Origin: a virus
Strand: one strand, 5' to 3'
DNA: 27,763 bases
IMG/VR virus record: IMGVR_UViG_3300047477_000200
Span: 1 to 27,763 of that record
Shown: one piece after another, positions 11,622-19,519 of the stretch
Position numbering within the stretch: position 1 is the first letter of the stretch
Layout of the letters: every line of letters starts with the position of its first letter
The notes under the pieces: model-generated
Databases searched by the model: none
The model's input: only the letters and a program-made list of their open reading frames with translations
What the model was told of the DNA's origin: nothing
Position numbers and translations under genes: made by a program

Positions 11622-13428
11622 ATTCCGCGAGTGCTCGGTGTGCCACACCCAGCGAGACCGCGCCACGCTGGTCTACGGGGTCTGTCCTTTTTGCACAGAT
11701 GCAACAGCTGTTGTAGAAGAGCCACTCAAAAAGACCCGTCAGAAGCGGTCTACCTCTGTAAAACTGGCAGAAACACCCACGCCAAGCCCCTCAGAACCGC
11801 TTCCAGGCGCTCAAACGGCTCCGGACGCCCCATACACGCCCCCGGCCTTCGATAACGCGGCAGCGGCGGCAAATCCACAGGCGGAATTGGCTGCCCGTGA
11901 GCTGGCCAGGCGCCGGTTGATGCACTTCATCAAGCGGTTCCGGCCCAAGTATCTGGCCGGCTGGGTCCACGAGGACATTTGTCGTCGGCTGGAGAGGTTT
12001 CTTCGTGCTGTTGAGGCTGGAAAAAGCCCCCGCTTGTTGATCCTATGCCCTCCACGCCTGGGTAAATCGGAAATAGGATCAAGACACTTCGTACCTTGGG
12101 CGCTGGGTCAGCATCCTGATTGGGAGATCATCGCTGCCAGCCACACCGCCAGCCTAACCCTCTCATTCAGTCGGTATATTCGGGATCTTCTGCGCGATCC
12201 TGCATATCACGCACTGTTCCCGGACTGCAAGTTGGACCCGTCTAGCCAGAGCACTGAGAACTGGAACTTGACCATGGGTGGCGGGTATTTGGCCGCTGGC
12301 GTGGGCTCAGGGATTACTGGAAGGGGCTGTCATATCCTTTGTGTGGACGACGTGGTAAAAGACATGGAGTCGGCAGACTCCCAGACGATACGCGACAACA
12401 TCTGGGAGTGGTACTGCTCGACGGCATACACCCGCCTCGCCCCAGGCGGTGGAGTGCTGGGGATTTTGACCCACTGGCATGAGGAAGACTGGGCCGGAAA
12501 GATCATGCAAGCGATGGATACGGGCGACGGCGATACGTTTGAAATCGTGCGTTACCCAGCCATCAACGACCACGGCGACGAGTATCTCCTGCCTGACGAC
12601 AGGATTTTGCAGATAGCTCCACCTGATGTTGTGCCAGAGGGCGCGCGGTTGACCCGCGCACATGGCACGGCGCTACATCCAGCGCGCTATGACACCGAGG
12701 CGGTCACGCGAATCAAGCGGAATCTGTACGCCAGCGGCCAGCAGCGGGTGTGGTCAGCCCTATACCAGCAGAGCCCCGCTCCAGACGAAGGGTTGTTCTT
12801 CACGAAGGACATGTTCCGCTATTACGGCTCGCCGCCCCCGCGCCAGGATCTCTACATCTATCAGGCATGGGACTTCGCAATCAGCACTGGCAAGGAGAGC
12901 GACTACACCGTGGGCGTGACCTTGGGCCAGGACCACCGCGACAATCTGTACGTGCTCGACGTGCGGCGGTTCCGCTCGGACAACTCTCTCATCATCGTGG
13001 ACCAACTCGTTGAGTACGCCCGCGAGCACGACGCCACCTTGGTGGGGTTTGAGGACGGTCAGATATGGAAGACGCTTGAAGCTCAGTACTTGAAGCGCTG
13101 CGACGAACTGCGTTACTACCCCAGCTACGAGGTATTAAAACCGCTGACAGACAAGATGGTCCGGGCCAGCCCCCTGCGAGGGCGCATGCAGCTAGGCAAG
13201 GTGTACTTCGACGAAAAAGCACCTTGGTTCCGGGACTTGTTCTTTGAGTTCACGCGTTTCCCGGCAGGCAAGCACGACGACATCATAGATTCCATGGCCT
13301 GGGCCGTGCGCCTCACGCTCACGCGCGCCGCGCCAAGGCAGAAGGACACACAACCCAAGACGAAGAGCTGGAAGGACAAGCTCAACCAGTACACCGGCGA
13401 GGCCGGTGGCTCCCACATGTCAGCGTAA
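11611..13428 (+). CDS. terL: Terminase large subunit with N-terminal zinc ribbon, about 605 aa
   Basis: Packaging ATPase and nuclease that cuts concatemers and pumps DNA into the procapsid. ATPase motifs: LILCPPRLGKSE (Walker A, about 144-154), HILCVDDVVKD (Walker B, about 241-251) and GILTHWHEEDW. Nuclease motifs: QAWDFAISTGKESDYTVG (Asp421), VGFEDG (about 479) and KHDDIIDSMAWAV. I start at TTG 11611, which has GGAG at 7 nt and overlaps the small subunit by 11 nt; TTG 11593 is possible. There is no ATG before residue 104, so a non-ATG start is needed. Unusually, residues 8-28 (ECSVCHTQRDR then GVCPFC) form a CxxC-x13-CxxC zinc ribbon, followed by a Pro-rich linker before the ATPase domain. 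Confidence 0.93.
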   Translation: MSTEFRECSVCHTQRDRATLVYGVCPFCTDATAVVEEPLKKTRQKRSTSVKLAETPTPSPSEPLPGAQTAPDAPYTPPAFDNAAAAANPQAELAARELARRRLMHFIKRFRPKYLAGWVHEDICRRLERFLRAVEAGKSPRLLILCPPRLGKSEIGSRHFVPWALGQHPDWEIIAASHTASLTLSFSRYIRDLLRDPAYHALFPDCKLDPSSQSTENWNLTMGGGYLAAGVGSGITGRGCHILCVDDVVKDMESADSQTIRDNIWEWYCSTAYTRLAPGGGVLGILTHWHEEDWAGKIMQAMDTGDGDTFEIVRYPAINDHGDEYLLPDDRILQIAPPDVVPEGARLTRAHGTALHPARYDTEAVTRIKRNLYASGQQRVWSALYQQSPAPDEGLFFTKDMFRYYGSPPPRQDLYIYQAWDFAISTGKESDYTVGVTLGQDHRDNLYVLDVRRFRSDNSLIIVDQLVEYAREHDATLVGFEDGQIWKTLEAQYLKRCDELRYYPSYEVLKPLTDKMVRASPLRGRMQLGKVYFDEKAPWFRDLFFEFTRFPAGKHDDIIDSMAWAVRLTLTRAAPRQKDTQPKTKSWKDKLNQYTGEAGGSHMSA

Positions 13429-13438
13429 GGACAGGATC

Positions 13439-13633
13439 ATGTACCAGATGCCTCTGCAGTTGGACAACACCTACGGGGTCTCAAGAGAGACGCTGAACCT
13501 GGTCAAGCGGTACTCGTCGAGGGCGTTTACGCGTGACGAGCTGCTCATGGTGTGGTTCGAGGATGAGCATGCGGAGTTCGAGACGGTGTGCGGCAAGCGC
13601 ACCTCTGTGCGCTACGAGGACATGCAGCCATGA
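13439..13633 (+). CDS. Small protein, 64 aa
   Basis: The ATG at 13439 is preceded by AAGGA at a good distance (TAAGGACAGGATC). The product begins MYQMPLQLDNTYGVSRETLN and ends CGKRTSVRYEDMQP, with an acidic centre (LMVWFEDEHAEFE). It starts 10 nt after the large terminase stop and its stop overlaps the next ATG (ATGA). No family is recognised. Confidence 0.65.
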   Translation: MYQMPLQLDNTYGVSRETLNLVKRYSSRAFTRDELLMVWFEDEHAEFETVCGKRTSVRYEDMQP

Positions 13634-13821
13634 GGCTACTCCCCCACATCCGCAAGCAGGGCTCGCGCTGGCTCTGCACGACGTGCTGGCTCCCGGAGTA
13701 CGAGGGAGCGGGGCCCACGCCGCGCGAGGCGTACGAGAGCTGGAAGCAGGTGCACTTCGCCACACCCCCGTCGGTCGTGGTGAACGCGCTGTGGGCGTAC
13801 AGAGAGCGGAGCACAGCATGA
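13630..13821 (+). CDS. Small CxxC protein, 63 aa
   Basis: Starting at ATG 13630 the product reads MRLLPHIRKQGSRWLCTTCW, then LPEYEGAGPTPREAYESWKQ. The SRWLCTTCW...TPREAYESW pattern recalls small Lar-like zinc proteins of phages, but only one CxxC pair is present. Both ends overlap neighbours by 4 nt (ATGA at 13630 and 13818), so three genes are translationally coupled. Function unknown. Confidence 0.6.
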   Translation: MRLLPHIRKQGSRWLCTTCWLPEYEGAGPTPREAYESWKQVHFATPPSVVVNALWAYRERSTA

Positions 13822-16418
13822 CCCTTCCGCGCTTGATACTCCCGGATAGCGAGCAGGAGACCGTCGCAGCAGGTGTGCTCGGCGTAGGCCTCTGGCGCAG
13901 GCTCGTGGCCACATTGAAGCTCCTTGGCGGCGGCTCGCGCAAGCAGGTCATCGAGCACGACGGCTACGAGGTCATGGTAGAGGCCACGCACCAGCACGGC
14001 CAGGACTCAGGGCGGGTGAGGGTGGAGGGTGGCGGGTATGCTTCGTTCATACACTTGCCGGACGTAACGCCTTACAAGAAATTGATGATCGAGCGCAGCA
14101 TGCGGCCAACAAGCGGAAACGTAGCGGGTTTCTTTTCAACAGGCACATACCCGAACCATCAGTATTACGACCTTGTGACTCGTCTGGTTGTAGGGACTAC
14201 GGGCGAGGTTTTGGCTGAGGTCGTCACGCGAATGGATCAAACTATAGACGGCCGCTTGTACGACGTATTTTGCTTCATGTATGAAGACTGGTATTTCGAC
14301 GATTTCTACCTTGAGGGTTTCGGCTTGGTGTTTCAGAACATCAAGTCTCTTGCTTCAGCAGGGCCAGAGAACAGCTATAGGCGAGCTGATCTAAACTTGA
14401 TTCCCGGTTCATTTAGATATGCCAATTGGACGTATGCGTACCCTAGCGACCCTGCTTATAGCAGCAGTGATACTGAGTGGAACGGCGGCACGACAAAGAT
14501 AGCCGTCCCTCTGCGCGAGGACGTGTTTTACAATTTCAATTACGCAGTCTTGTTTCGGAATTCGCTAAGCGAGTTGTACGCCAATGATTGGATGGGTGAC
14601 GCGGGCTATCATCTTTGGCCGGAGGATATGAGCGAGCAGCGCGGCGAAAATTTTCACGAAGTTACGCTGTTATATGAGCGCGCGGCATCCAGTTATTATG
14701 GTTATGCCGGTAATTTGGCCACAACCAGTGTGGTTGGGCGAGTGGAGTGGGAGTCCTCCGTAGCAGACGAAAAGGTTTACGGAAAAGGTCTCACGTTAGA
14801 TCAAGTCACTTATAGCGACTTTCCCACTCGTACTACGTTCAATAAACAGAAGGGGTTACCGTGCGCGTCACCACTTATAAAGTTGCTCAACGGCAAGGCG
14901 ACGGTTTTGAGAAAAACGGAGGACGCGGTTGGGGAAGGGGTGGTAATCAAGTCGAACGTGTCGTGGCGAACGCCGTTTGAACACAGCGCATTTGACGAAA
15001 TGGCAGGGGCGACTTCCCCTGTCGGGAATGCGAATTTGGCTGCGGGCGACTTGGTAGATGTACGAACCTCAATTGGACCGGTGCGTGATCTAAGAAGAAA
15101 GCAGGGCGTAACGGCGACTAAAGTTGTGCTGGACCAGCTACGAGACGGGTCGGCGCCAGCTAAGTGGTTAGACACTTGCAGGGAATACTTGTATGACAAC
15201 TATGTAGATAGGGCGAAGTACGAATTGGCGCAAGGATCGACTGAGTGGGACTATTCGGTTGCAGTAGCTGAATACGGCCCGAGGTATTCGACGCCAGTAT
15301 CCAGTGTCCCAGCGTACGAGTGGATTAAGTTTGAAGCAGTGAGCACTTTGACGTTAAAAAGTAAAATGTCAGAAAAAGCGTTTGCTGCATTGGTTGTACC
15401 TGATGGGGTGAGCCCGAGCTGGGGCAGCGGCGAAGCGAAGCTTGTTTGTGAGGTCAGGGGCACCTTGATTGTTTCCGGTGGGAATCCTGTTACCGGAAGC
15501 GCTCCCCGCCTGATGTTTGATGATTTTCCCACCCCACCTGCTGGTTCATCAGAAGACGTGTATTTTTTTGAGTCACATGACGTATCCGCGGCATCTTGGG
15601 CCAAGCGTAAGCGCGGGTGGTGGTCCACCTCATTCATGCAGGACGAAAGCTCTATCTGCCCGCCAGGGCGAGTGAGCGGCGAGTACGTGTACGGTAGGTT
15701 TGACCACTTGGCGTCATCCAAGGTTCTATCCAGCGACCTGATTTATCAACTATTCCGTAAGTTTGATATCTCAGGCGACTGGTGGTACTCGTATTCGTTA
15801 TCTAGCCGAGATAGTTATATAAACACAAGTTCTTCGGCTTATATCTCTTCTTTGTCTTTCAAGCCGGCGAGTATCGTGGAGCTTCTACCTCAAGTTACAC
15901 ATCCGGTGAAACGGTTAGGGCCAGTTGAGCCCTTAACGGACTCGGCGGTTGCGTTTTGTATCCCAGACGGCTTAAGGATTACTTTAGAGTTGTTCGGCAC
16001 AAAAAACGGGGGATTGTATGGAGACCCCTCTCAGGAAGAAGATCTGGTGGTTTACGGCACTCTGCATTTGAAATGGAGCGCAAAGGACCATAGGTGTATT
16101 TTTGAGCGGTGGCAAGGGTTGTTAAAAGCAGACGGGTCTCCCGTCGAAGAATTTGGCGTTCCTTATGACAACCAGCACGCCCGAATGGGTAAAAATAAGA
16201 TAAACCCTGTAACTAGCACTTCTTTCCGATACCGGTATTACTTATTCCAAGGGGATGTGCTGTACCCGTTTGACGGCGGGGAGCTGAAGAACGCTATTAT
16301 CAGGTTCGCTTGTGCGACAGGGTCTGAAGATAACGTTGAGGGCGAAAAAGGGCTGTTTAAGTCGTTCGGTCTTTACGCGGATGTCCAGCGGGCTTTCCAA
16401 GCGTGCGCTAAGAGTTAG
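13818..16418 (+). CDS. Large protein of unknown function between terminase and portal, 866 aa
   Basis: The start is ATG 13818 (MTLPRLILPDSEQETVAAGV), coupled by ATGA to the gene before; the frame is open further upstream only because it runs through the two small genes. There is no signal peptide and no motif I recognise. The product is rich in Tyr, Trp, Ser and Gly, with many short beta-like segments (WWYSYSLSSRDSYINTSSS, FRYRYYLFQGDVLYPFDGG), as in surface-exposed virion or receptor-related proteins. The first 75 codons or so share the GC-rich codon use of the terminase genes. From about 14040 onward the base composition drops and AT-ending codons (TTA, GAT, TAT) become common, so the gene looks like a chimera. 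A tail-linked, virion or host-modifying role are all possible. Confidence 0.75.
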   Translation: MTLPRLILPDSEQETVAAGVLGVGLWRRLVATLKLLGGGSRKQVIEHDGYEVMVEATHQHGQDSGRVRVEGGGYASFIHLPDVTPYKKLMIERSMRPTSGNVAGFFSTGTYPNHQYYDLVTRLVVGTTGEVLAEVVTRMDQTIDGRLYDVFCFMYEDWYFDDFYLEGFGLVFQNIKSLASAGPENSYRRADLNLIPGSFRYANWTYAYPSDPAYSSSDTEWNGGTTKIAVPLREDVFYNFNYAVLFRNSLSELYANDWMGDAGYHLWPEDMSEQRGENFHEVTLLYERAASSYYGYAGNLATTSVVGRVEWESSVADEKVYGKGLTLDQVTYSDFPTRTTFNKQKGLPCASPLIKLLNGKATVLRKTEDAVGEGVVIKSNVSWRTPFEHSAFDEMAGATSPVGNANLAAGDLVDVRTSIGPVRDLRRKQGVTATKVVLDQLRDGSAPAKWLDTCREYLYDNYVDRAKYELAQGSTEWDYSVAVAEYGPRYSTPVSSVPAYEWIKFEAVSTLTLKSKMSEKAFAALVVPDGVSPSWGSGEAKLVCEVRGTLIVSGGNPVTGSAPRLMFDDFPTPPAGSSEDVYFFESHDVSAASWAKRKRGWWSTSFMQDESSICPPGRVSGEYVYGRFDHLASSKVLSSDLIYQLFRKFDISGDWWYSYSLSSRDSYINTSSSAYISSLSFKPASIVELLPQVTHPVKRLGPVEPLTDSAVAFCIPDGLRITLELFGTKNGGLYGDPSQEEDLVVYGTLHLKWSAKDHRCIFERWQGLLKADGSPVEEFGVPYDNQHARMGKNKINPVTSTSFRYRYYLFQGDVLYPFDGGELKNAIIRFACATGSEDNVEGEKGLFKSFGLYADVQRAFQACAKS

Positions 16419-16440
16419 TGGAGGCTAAACCACCTGCTTC

Positions 16441-16469
16441 TTGACAAGCCGTAAACCTCTCTGTCAGAC
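16441..16469 (+). promoter_or_regulatory. Candidate promoter for the DUF5856-portal-scaffold genes
   Basis: TTGACA (16441-16446), 17-bp spacer, TCAGAC (16464-16469). The layout matches the primase promoter on the other arm (TTGACA-17-TCAGAG, both preceded by CTG). The -10 box is poor and overlaps the inverted repeat at 16454-16494. Confidence 0.5.
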
Positions 16470-16494
16470 TCTGACGGACTCTGACAGAGAGGTT
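16454..16494 (+). promoter_or_regulatory. 15-bp perfect inverted repeat covering the ribosome-binding site
   Basis: AACCTCTCTGTCAGA (16454-16468) pairs with TCTGACAGAGAGGTT (16480-16494) around an 11-nt loop. The right arm contains AGAGAGG, the Shine-Dalgarno of the ATG at 16497. It could be a DNA operator, an RNA hairpin that hides the ribosome-binding site, or both. Confidence 0.75.
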
Positions 16495-16496
16495 CT

Positions 16497-16853
16497 ATGA
16501 TCGGCGAACTCATCATGCGGTTGTTTCATGCACGGACAGCAGCTCACGTCCTGCATTTGAAATCACGCTCCTACGCGCAACACAAGGCTCTCAACGAGTT
16601 CTACGACGAGGTCGTAGGCCTGGCCGACACCATCGCCGAGGCATGGCAGGGTGCGCACGGTCTCATTTCAGAGTACCCAGGCCGCTTCACTCTGCCCGCA
16701 GAGCCAATTCCCATGCTCGAAGAGCTTTGTGCCTGGGTCAAGAACAACCGGTACAAGGAAGTCGACCGCGCCGAGACGAACATTCAGAACGAGATCGACA
16801 ACGTCGTGACGTTGATCGACTCCAAGCTATACAAGCTGAGGCACCTCAAGTGA
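16497..16853 (+). CDS. DUF5856-type (Dps/ferritin-like) phage protein, 118 aa
   Basis: The product contains HARTAAHVLHLKSRSYAQHK, then ALNEFYDEVVGLADTIAEAW and QGAHGLI. The His and acidic residues set on long helices resemble the ferritin-like or Dps-like fold of DUF5856, a family known from many phages with no proven role. The remainder is helical (VKNNRYKEVDRAETNIQNEI). The Shine-Dalgarno AGAGAGG is inside a hairpin. It is the first gene of the portal-scaffold group, so it may be late-expressed. Confidence 0.8.
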   Translation: MIGELIMRLFHARTAAHVLHLKSRSYAQHKALNEFYDEVVGLADTIAEAWQGAHGLISEYPGRFTLPAEPIPMLEELCAWVKNNRYKEVDRAETNIQNEIDNVVTLIDSKLYKLRHLK

Positions 16854-17071
16854 AAACCCTCTTGATCGACGCAATCGTCGGCGTTGGCTTCCCATCAGCG
16901 CTGCTGGCTGTTGAAGCTGAGCGAGCAGGTATGGCCTCTGGCGGTGAGTGGATGCGAGAGCGGCTTATTCACTGTGAAGAACCCCAGCTTCAGGCTCTCT
17001 ATCAGGCTCTGAGAGAAGCTCGTGAAGAGGCTGCAGCCGAGCCGGAAAGTGTGATCATCCATGCCCATTGA
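16850..17071 (+). CDS. Small helical protein, 73 aa, GTG start
   Basis: From GTG 16850, which overlaps the stop of the gene before (GTGA), the product reads MKTLLIDAIVGVGFPSALLA, VEAERAGMASGGEWMRERLI and ends ESVIIHAH. It is mainly helical with a Glu/Ala-rich stretch (ALREAREEAAAE). The last 11 nt overlap the portal start, so it is coupled at both ends. No function known. Confidence 0.65.
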   Translation: MKTLLIDAIVGVGFPSALLAVEAERAGMASGGEWMRERLIHCEEPQLQALYQALREAREEAAAEPESVIIHAH

Positions 17072-19517
17072 TGCCGACAAGACGAACGAGCAGTGGGCGC
17101 GATTCCAGTTCTGCGTATCTGGAGAGGCAAAGGTGGTCACTTCCGTGGGCTACGTGGCCTTGAAGAACATAACCGCTGAGCATTTGGTATTTGACGGTGT
17201 GGAGTTTGTGGCTTGCGACGGGGTGGTGTCAAAAGGGGAGAAGCCCTGCGTTCGAATTGACGGCATAGAGATGACCCCAGACCACAAGGTGTTATCAGAG
17301 GGTGAGTGGGTGGAGGCTCAAACATTCCCGCACCTGGGCCGTGACTATGCGCTGCGCTTCAACGTGGGTTCCAGATCGGTGTTCGACATTCTGAACTGCG
17401 GCCCTCGCGCGCGTTTCGCAGTGGTTGGCGATACAGGCTTGGTGATCGCGCACAACTGTCGTGACAGAGGGCATCTGGATTTCGTCCAGAAAGCCGACAA
17501 GTGTGACAAGTACGTCATTGGCGAGCAGTGGCTCCAGACGGATCTGAACACGCTGCAGCTACAGCGCAGGCCGGCAATCACTGTGAACAAGATTTTGTCC
17601 ACGATCAGCACGATCCTGGGTGAGCAGATATACAACCGCACTGAGGTGTTGTTCCGCCCGTCCAACGGTGCGCCGGACGGTGTGGCTGAGGCGCTGAACA
17701 AGGTGTGGATGCAGATCAGCCAGGACAACCAACTGCCTTGGGTACGCTCTGACGTGTTCTGCGACGGCATCATCCGCTCACGGGGCTTCTACGATGTCCG
17801 CATGGACTTCGCTGACGATATGCAGGGTGAGGTCAGCATAGACCTGCTCAACAGCAAGAACGTCATTGTCGACCCGGATGCCGAGGAATACGACCCGGAC
17901 TATTGGAATGACGTGTTCATCACCAAGTGGCTCACTTGGCAGGATGTGGCGGTCCTCTACAACGAGGAAGACGCGGAGTACCTGCGTGACTTCGACGTGT
18001 CAGGTTACCCGTACGGCTACGACTCTATCGAGCGCGTGCGTGATCGCTTCGCCGGGGCCATACCCATGGGCGGCTACTACGGTGTCGGCGACAGGGTAGG
18101 TGAGCGCCGGAATATCCGCGTGCTGGAGCGCCAGTACCGCAAGCTCGACAAGCAGGAGCACTTTGTCGACGTGGTGACGGGTGACATGCGCCCCATCCCG
18201 CTTGACTGGGACCGCAACCGGATCGCTGCGCTGCTTGAGAAGGCAGGTGGTCAAATCTCAACGGTGAAGAAGCTCATCAAGCGCATCCGCTGGATGGTCA
18301 CTGCAGGCAACGTCGTGCTGCATGACGACTGGAGCCCGTACAAGCACTTCACCGTCGTGCCTTTCTTCCCCCACTTCCGCTACGGCCGCACGGTCGGCAT
18401 TGTCGAGAATCTGCTCGGGCCACAGGAGATACTGAACAAGGTCTCCAGCCAGGAACTGCACATCGTCAACAGCACAGCGAACGGCGGCTGGAAGATTGAG
18501 GAAAACAGCCTCGTCAACATGAGCGTTGAAGAGCTTGAAGTCTCCGGTGCCCAGACAGGGCTCGTCATTGAATACAAGAAAGGTGCTCAGCCGCCTGAGA
18601 AGATCCAGCCAAATCAGACACCGACAGGTCTTGACCGGGTGTCATACAAGGCTGAAGAGCACATCAAGACGATCAGCAACGTCAGTGACTCGATGCAGGG
18701 CTTTGACCGCGAGGACGTAGCTGCCAAGGCTATCGCGTACAAGCGCCAGCAGGGCTCGGTCAATCTGACCAAGGTCATGGACAACCTGCAGCGCACGGAC
18801 TGGATCCTGGCCAGGAACGTGCTGGATCTGGTGCAGCAGTATTACACCGAAGAGCGGGTCATCCACGTCACGCACGAGGATGTCACCCGTGAGGCTGAGC
18901 GGATCACAGTCAATCAGCCTGACCCTTCCACAGGGGCCATCCTGAACGACCTTACGCTGGGTGAGTACAACATAGTCATCACCACCACGCCGTACCGCGA
19001 CAGCCTGGAAGATAGCCAGTTCGAGCAGGCGCGAGCCCTCCGTGAAATGGGTGTGGCGATCCCTGATGACGTGCTTATCGAGAACAGTCGCTTGCAGCGC
19101 CGTCAGGAAATCATCAAGCGCATGGCCGGTGATGAGGCCGCTGCCGCACTCAAGCAGCGGGCAGACGAAGCCAACGTGGCGAACCTGGAAGCAGATGTCC
19201 AGACGAAGCAGGCCGACGTGCTGCTCAAGCAGGCCAAGGCTCAGAAGGAAGCGCAACCAGAAGGCGACCAAGACCCGCAAGCGGAGTTCGACCTCGAACG
19301 CTACAAGATTGAGCAAGACGCGGCGCTTAAGCGCGAACAGATGGATCAGGAGTTCGCTCTCAAGCGTGAGCAGATGGAGCGCGAATTCGCCCTCAAGCAA
19401 GCCCAAGCAGCCCAGGAAGCTGAGCTGCGTGCGCGCGAAAGCGCCGCACAACAGGAAGCGCAGCGGGCTGCCGCGCTTCGTCAGAGTTCTCAACCCACCC
19501 CCACAAAAGAGGAATGA
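17061..19517 (+). CDS. Portal protein precursor, 818 aa, with mini-intein
   Basis: The portal forms the dodecameric ring at the capsid vertex through which DNA enters and to which terminase docks. Apart from residues 18-132 (a mini-intein at 17112-17456) it matches the P22-like portal family: NEQWARFQF+CRDRGHLDFVQKADKCDKYV, GEQWLQTDL, QRRPAITVNKILSTISTILGEQI and VIVDPDAEEYDPDYWND. The C-terminus is a long Glu/Lys/Gln/Ala coiled coil (about 690-800) with a near-repeat, LKREQMDQEFALKREQMERE. Spliced length would be 703 aa, which fits the family. The gene starts inside the end of the previous one and its stop lies 2 nt before the scaffold start. Confidence 0.92.
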   Translation: MPIDADKTNEQWARFQFCVSGEAKVVTSVGYVALKNITAEHLVFDGVEFVACDGVVSKGEKPCVRIDGIEMTPDHKVLSEGEWVEAQTFPHLGRDYALRFNVGSRSVFDILNCGPRARFAVVGDTGLVIAHNCRDRGHLDFVQKADKCDKYVIGEQWLQTDLNTLQLQRRPAITVNKILSTISTILGEQIYNRTEVLFRPSNGAPDGVAEALNKVWMQISQDNQLPWVRSDVFCDGIIRSRGFYDVRMDFADDMQGEVSIDLLNSKNVIVDPDAEEYDPDYWNDVFITKWLTWQDVAVLYNEEDAEYLRDFDVSGYPYGYDSIERVRDRFAGAIPMGGYYGVGDRVGERRNIRVLERQYRKLDKQEHFVDVVTGDMRPIPLDWDRNRIAALLEKAGGQISTVKKLIKRIRWMVTAGNVVLHDDWSPYKHFTVVPFFPHFRYGRTVGIVENLLGPQEILNKVSSQELHIVNSTANGGWKIEENSLVNMSVEELEVSGAQTGLVIEYKKGAQPPEKIQPNQTPTGLDRVSYKAEEHIKTISNVSDSMQGFDREDVAAKAIAYKRQQGSVNLTKVMDNLQRTDWILARNVLDLVQQYYTEERVIHVTHEDVTREAERITVNQPDPSTGAILNDLTLGEYNIVITTTPYRDSLEDSQFEQARALREMGVAIPDDVLIENSRLQRRQEIIKRMAGDEAAAALKQRADEANVANLEADVQTKQADVLLKQAKAQKEAQPEGDQDPQAEFDLERYKIEQDAALKREQMDQEFALKREQMEREFALKQAQAAQEAELRARESAAQQEAQRAAALRQSSQPTPTKEE
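17112..17456 (+). other. Mini-intein, 115 aa, in the portal protein
   Basis: Begins with Cys1 (CVSGEAKVVTSVGYVALKNI, block A). Block B is IEMTPDHKVLSEGEWV with Thr55 and His58 of the TxxH motif. The end reads FDILNCGPRARFAVVGD then TGLVIAHN (blocks F and G, His114-Asn115), followed by extein Cys. Every residue needed for standard splicing is present, and there is no room for an endonuclease. Removal joins RFQF to CRDRGHLDF, restoring the portal family sequence. Composition is like the host gene. Confidence 0.9.
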
Positions 19518-19519
19518 TC

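Noticed and set aside
13533-13817. N-terminal extension of the 866-aa protein
   Set aside because: The extension reads through two small coupled genes in another frame and has antisense-like, low-complexity content; ATG 13818 is coupled by ATGA.
18642-19493. 283-aa minus-strand frame inside the portal gene
   Set aside because: Leu/Val-rich shadow of the Glu/Lys/Gln coiled-coil region on the plus strand; no ribosome site.
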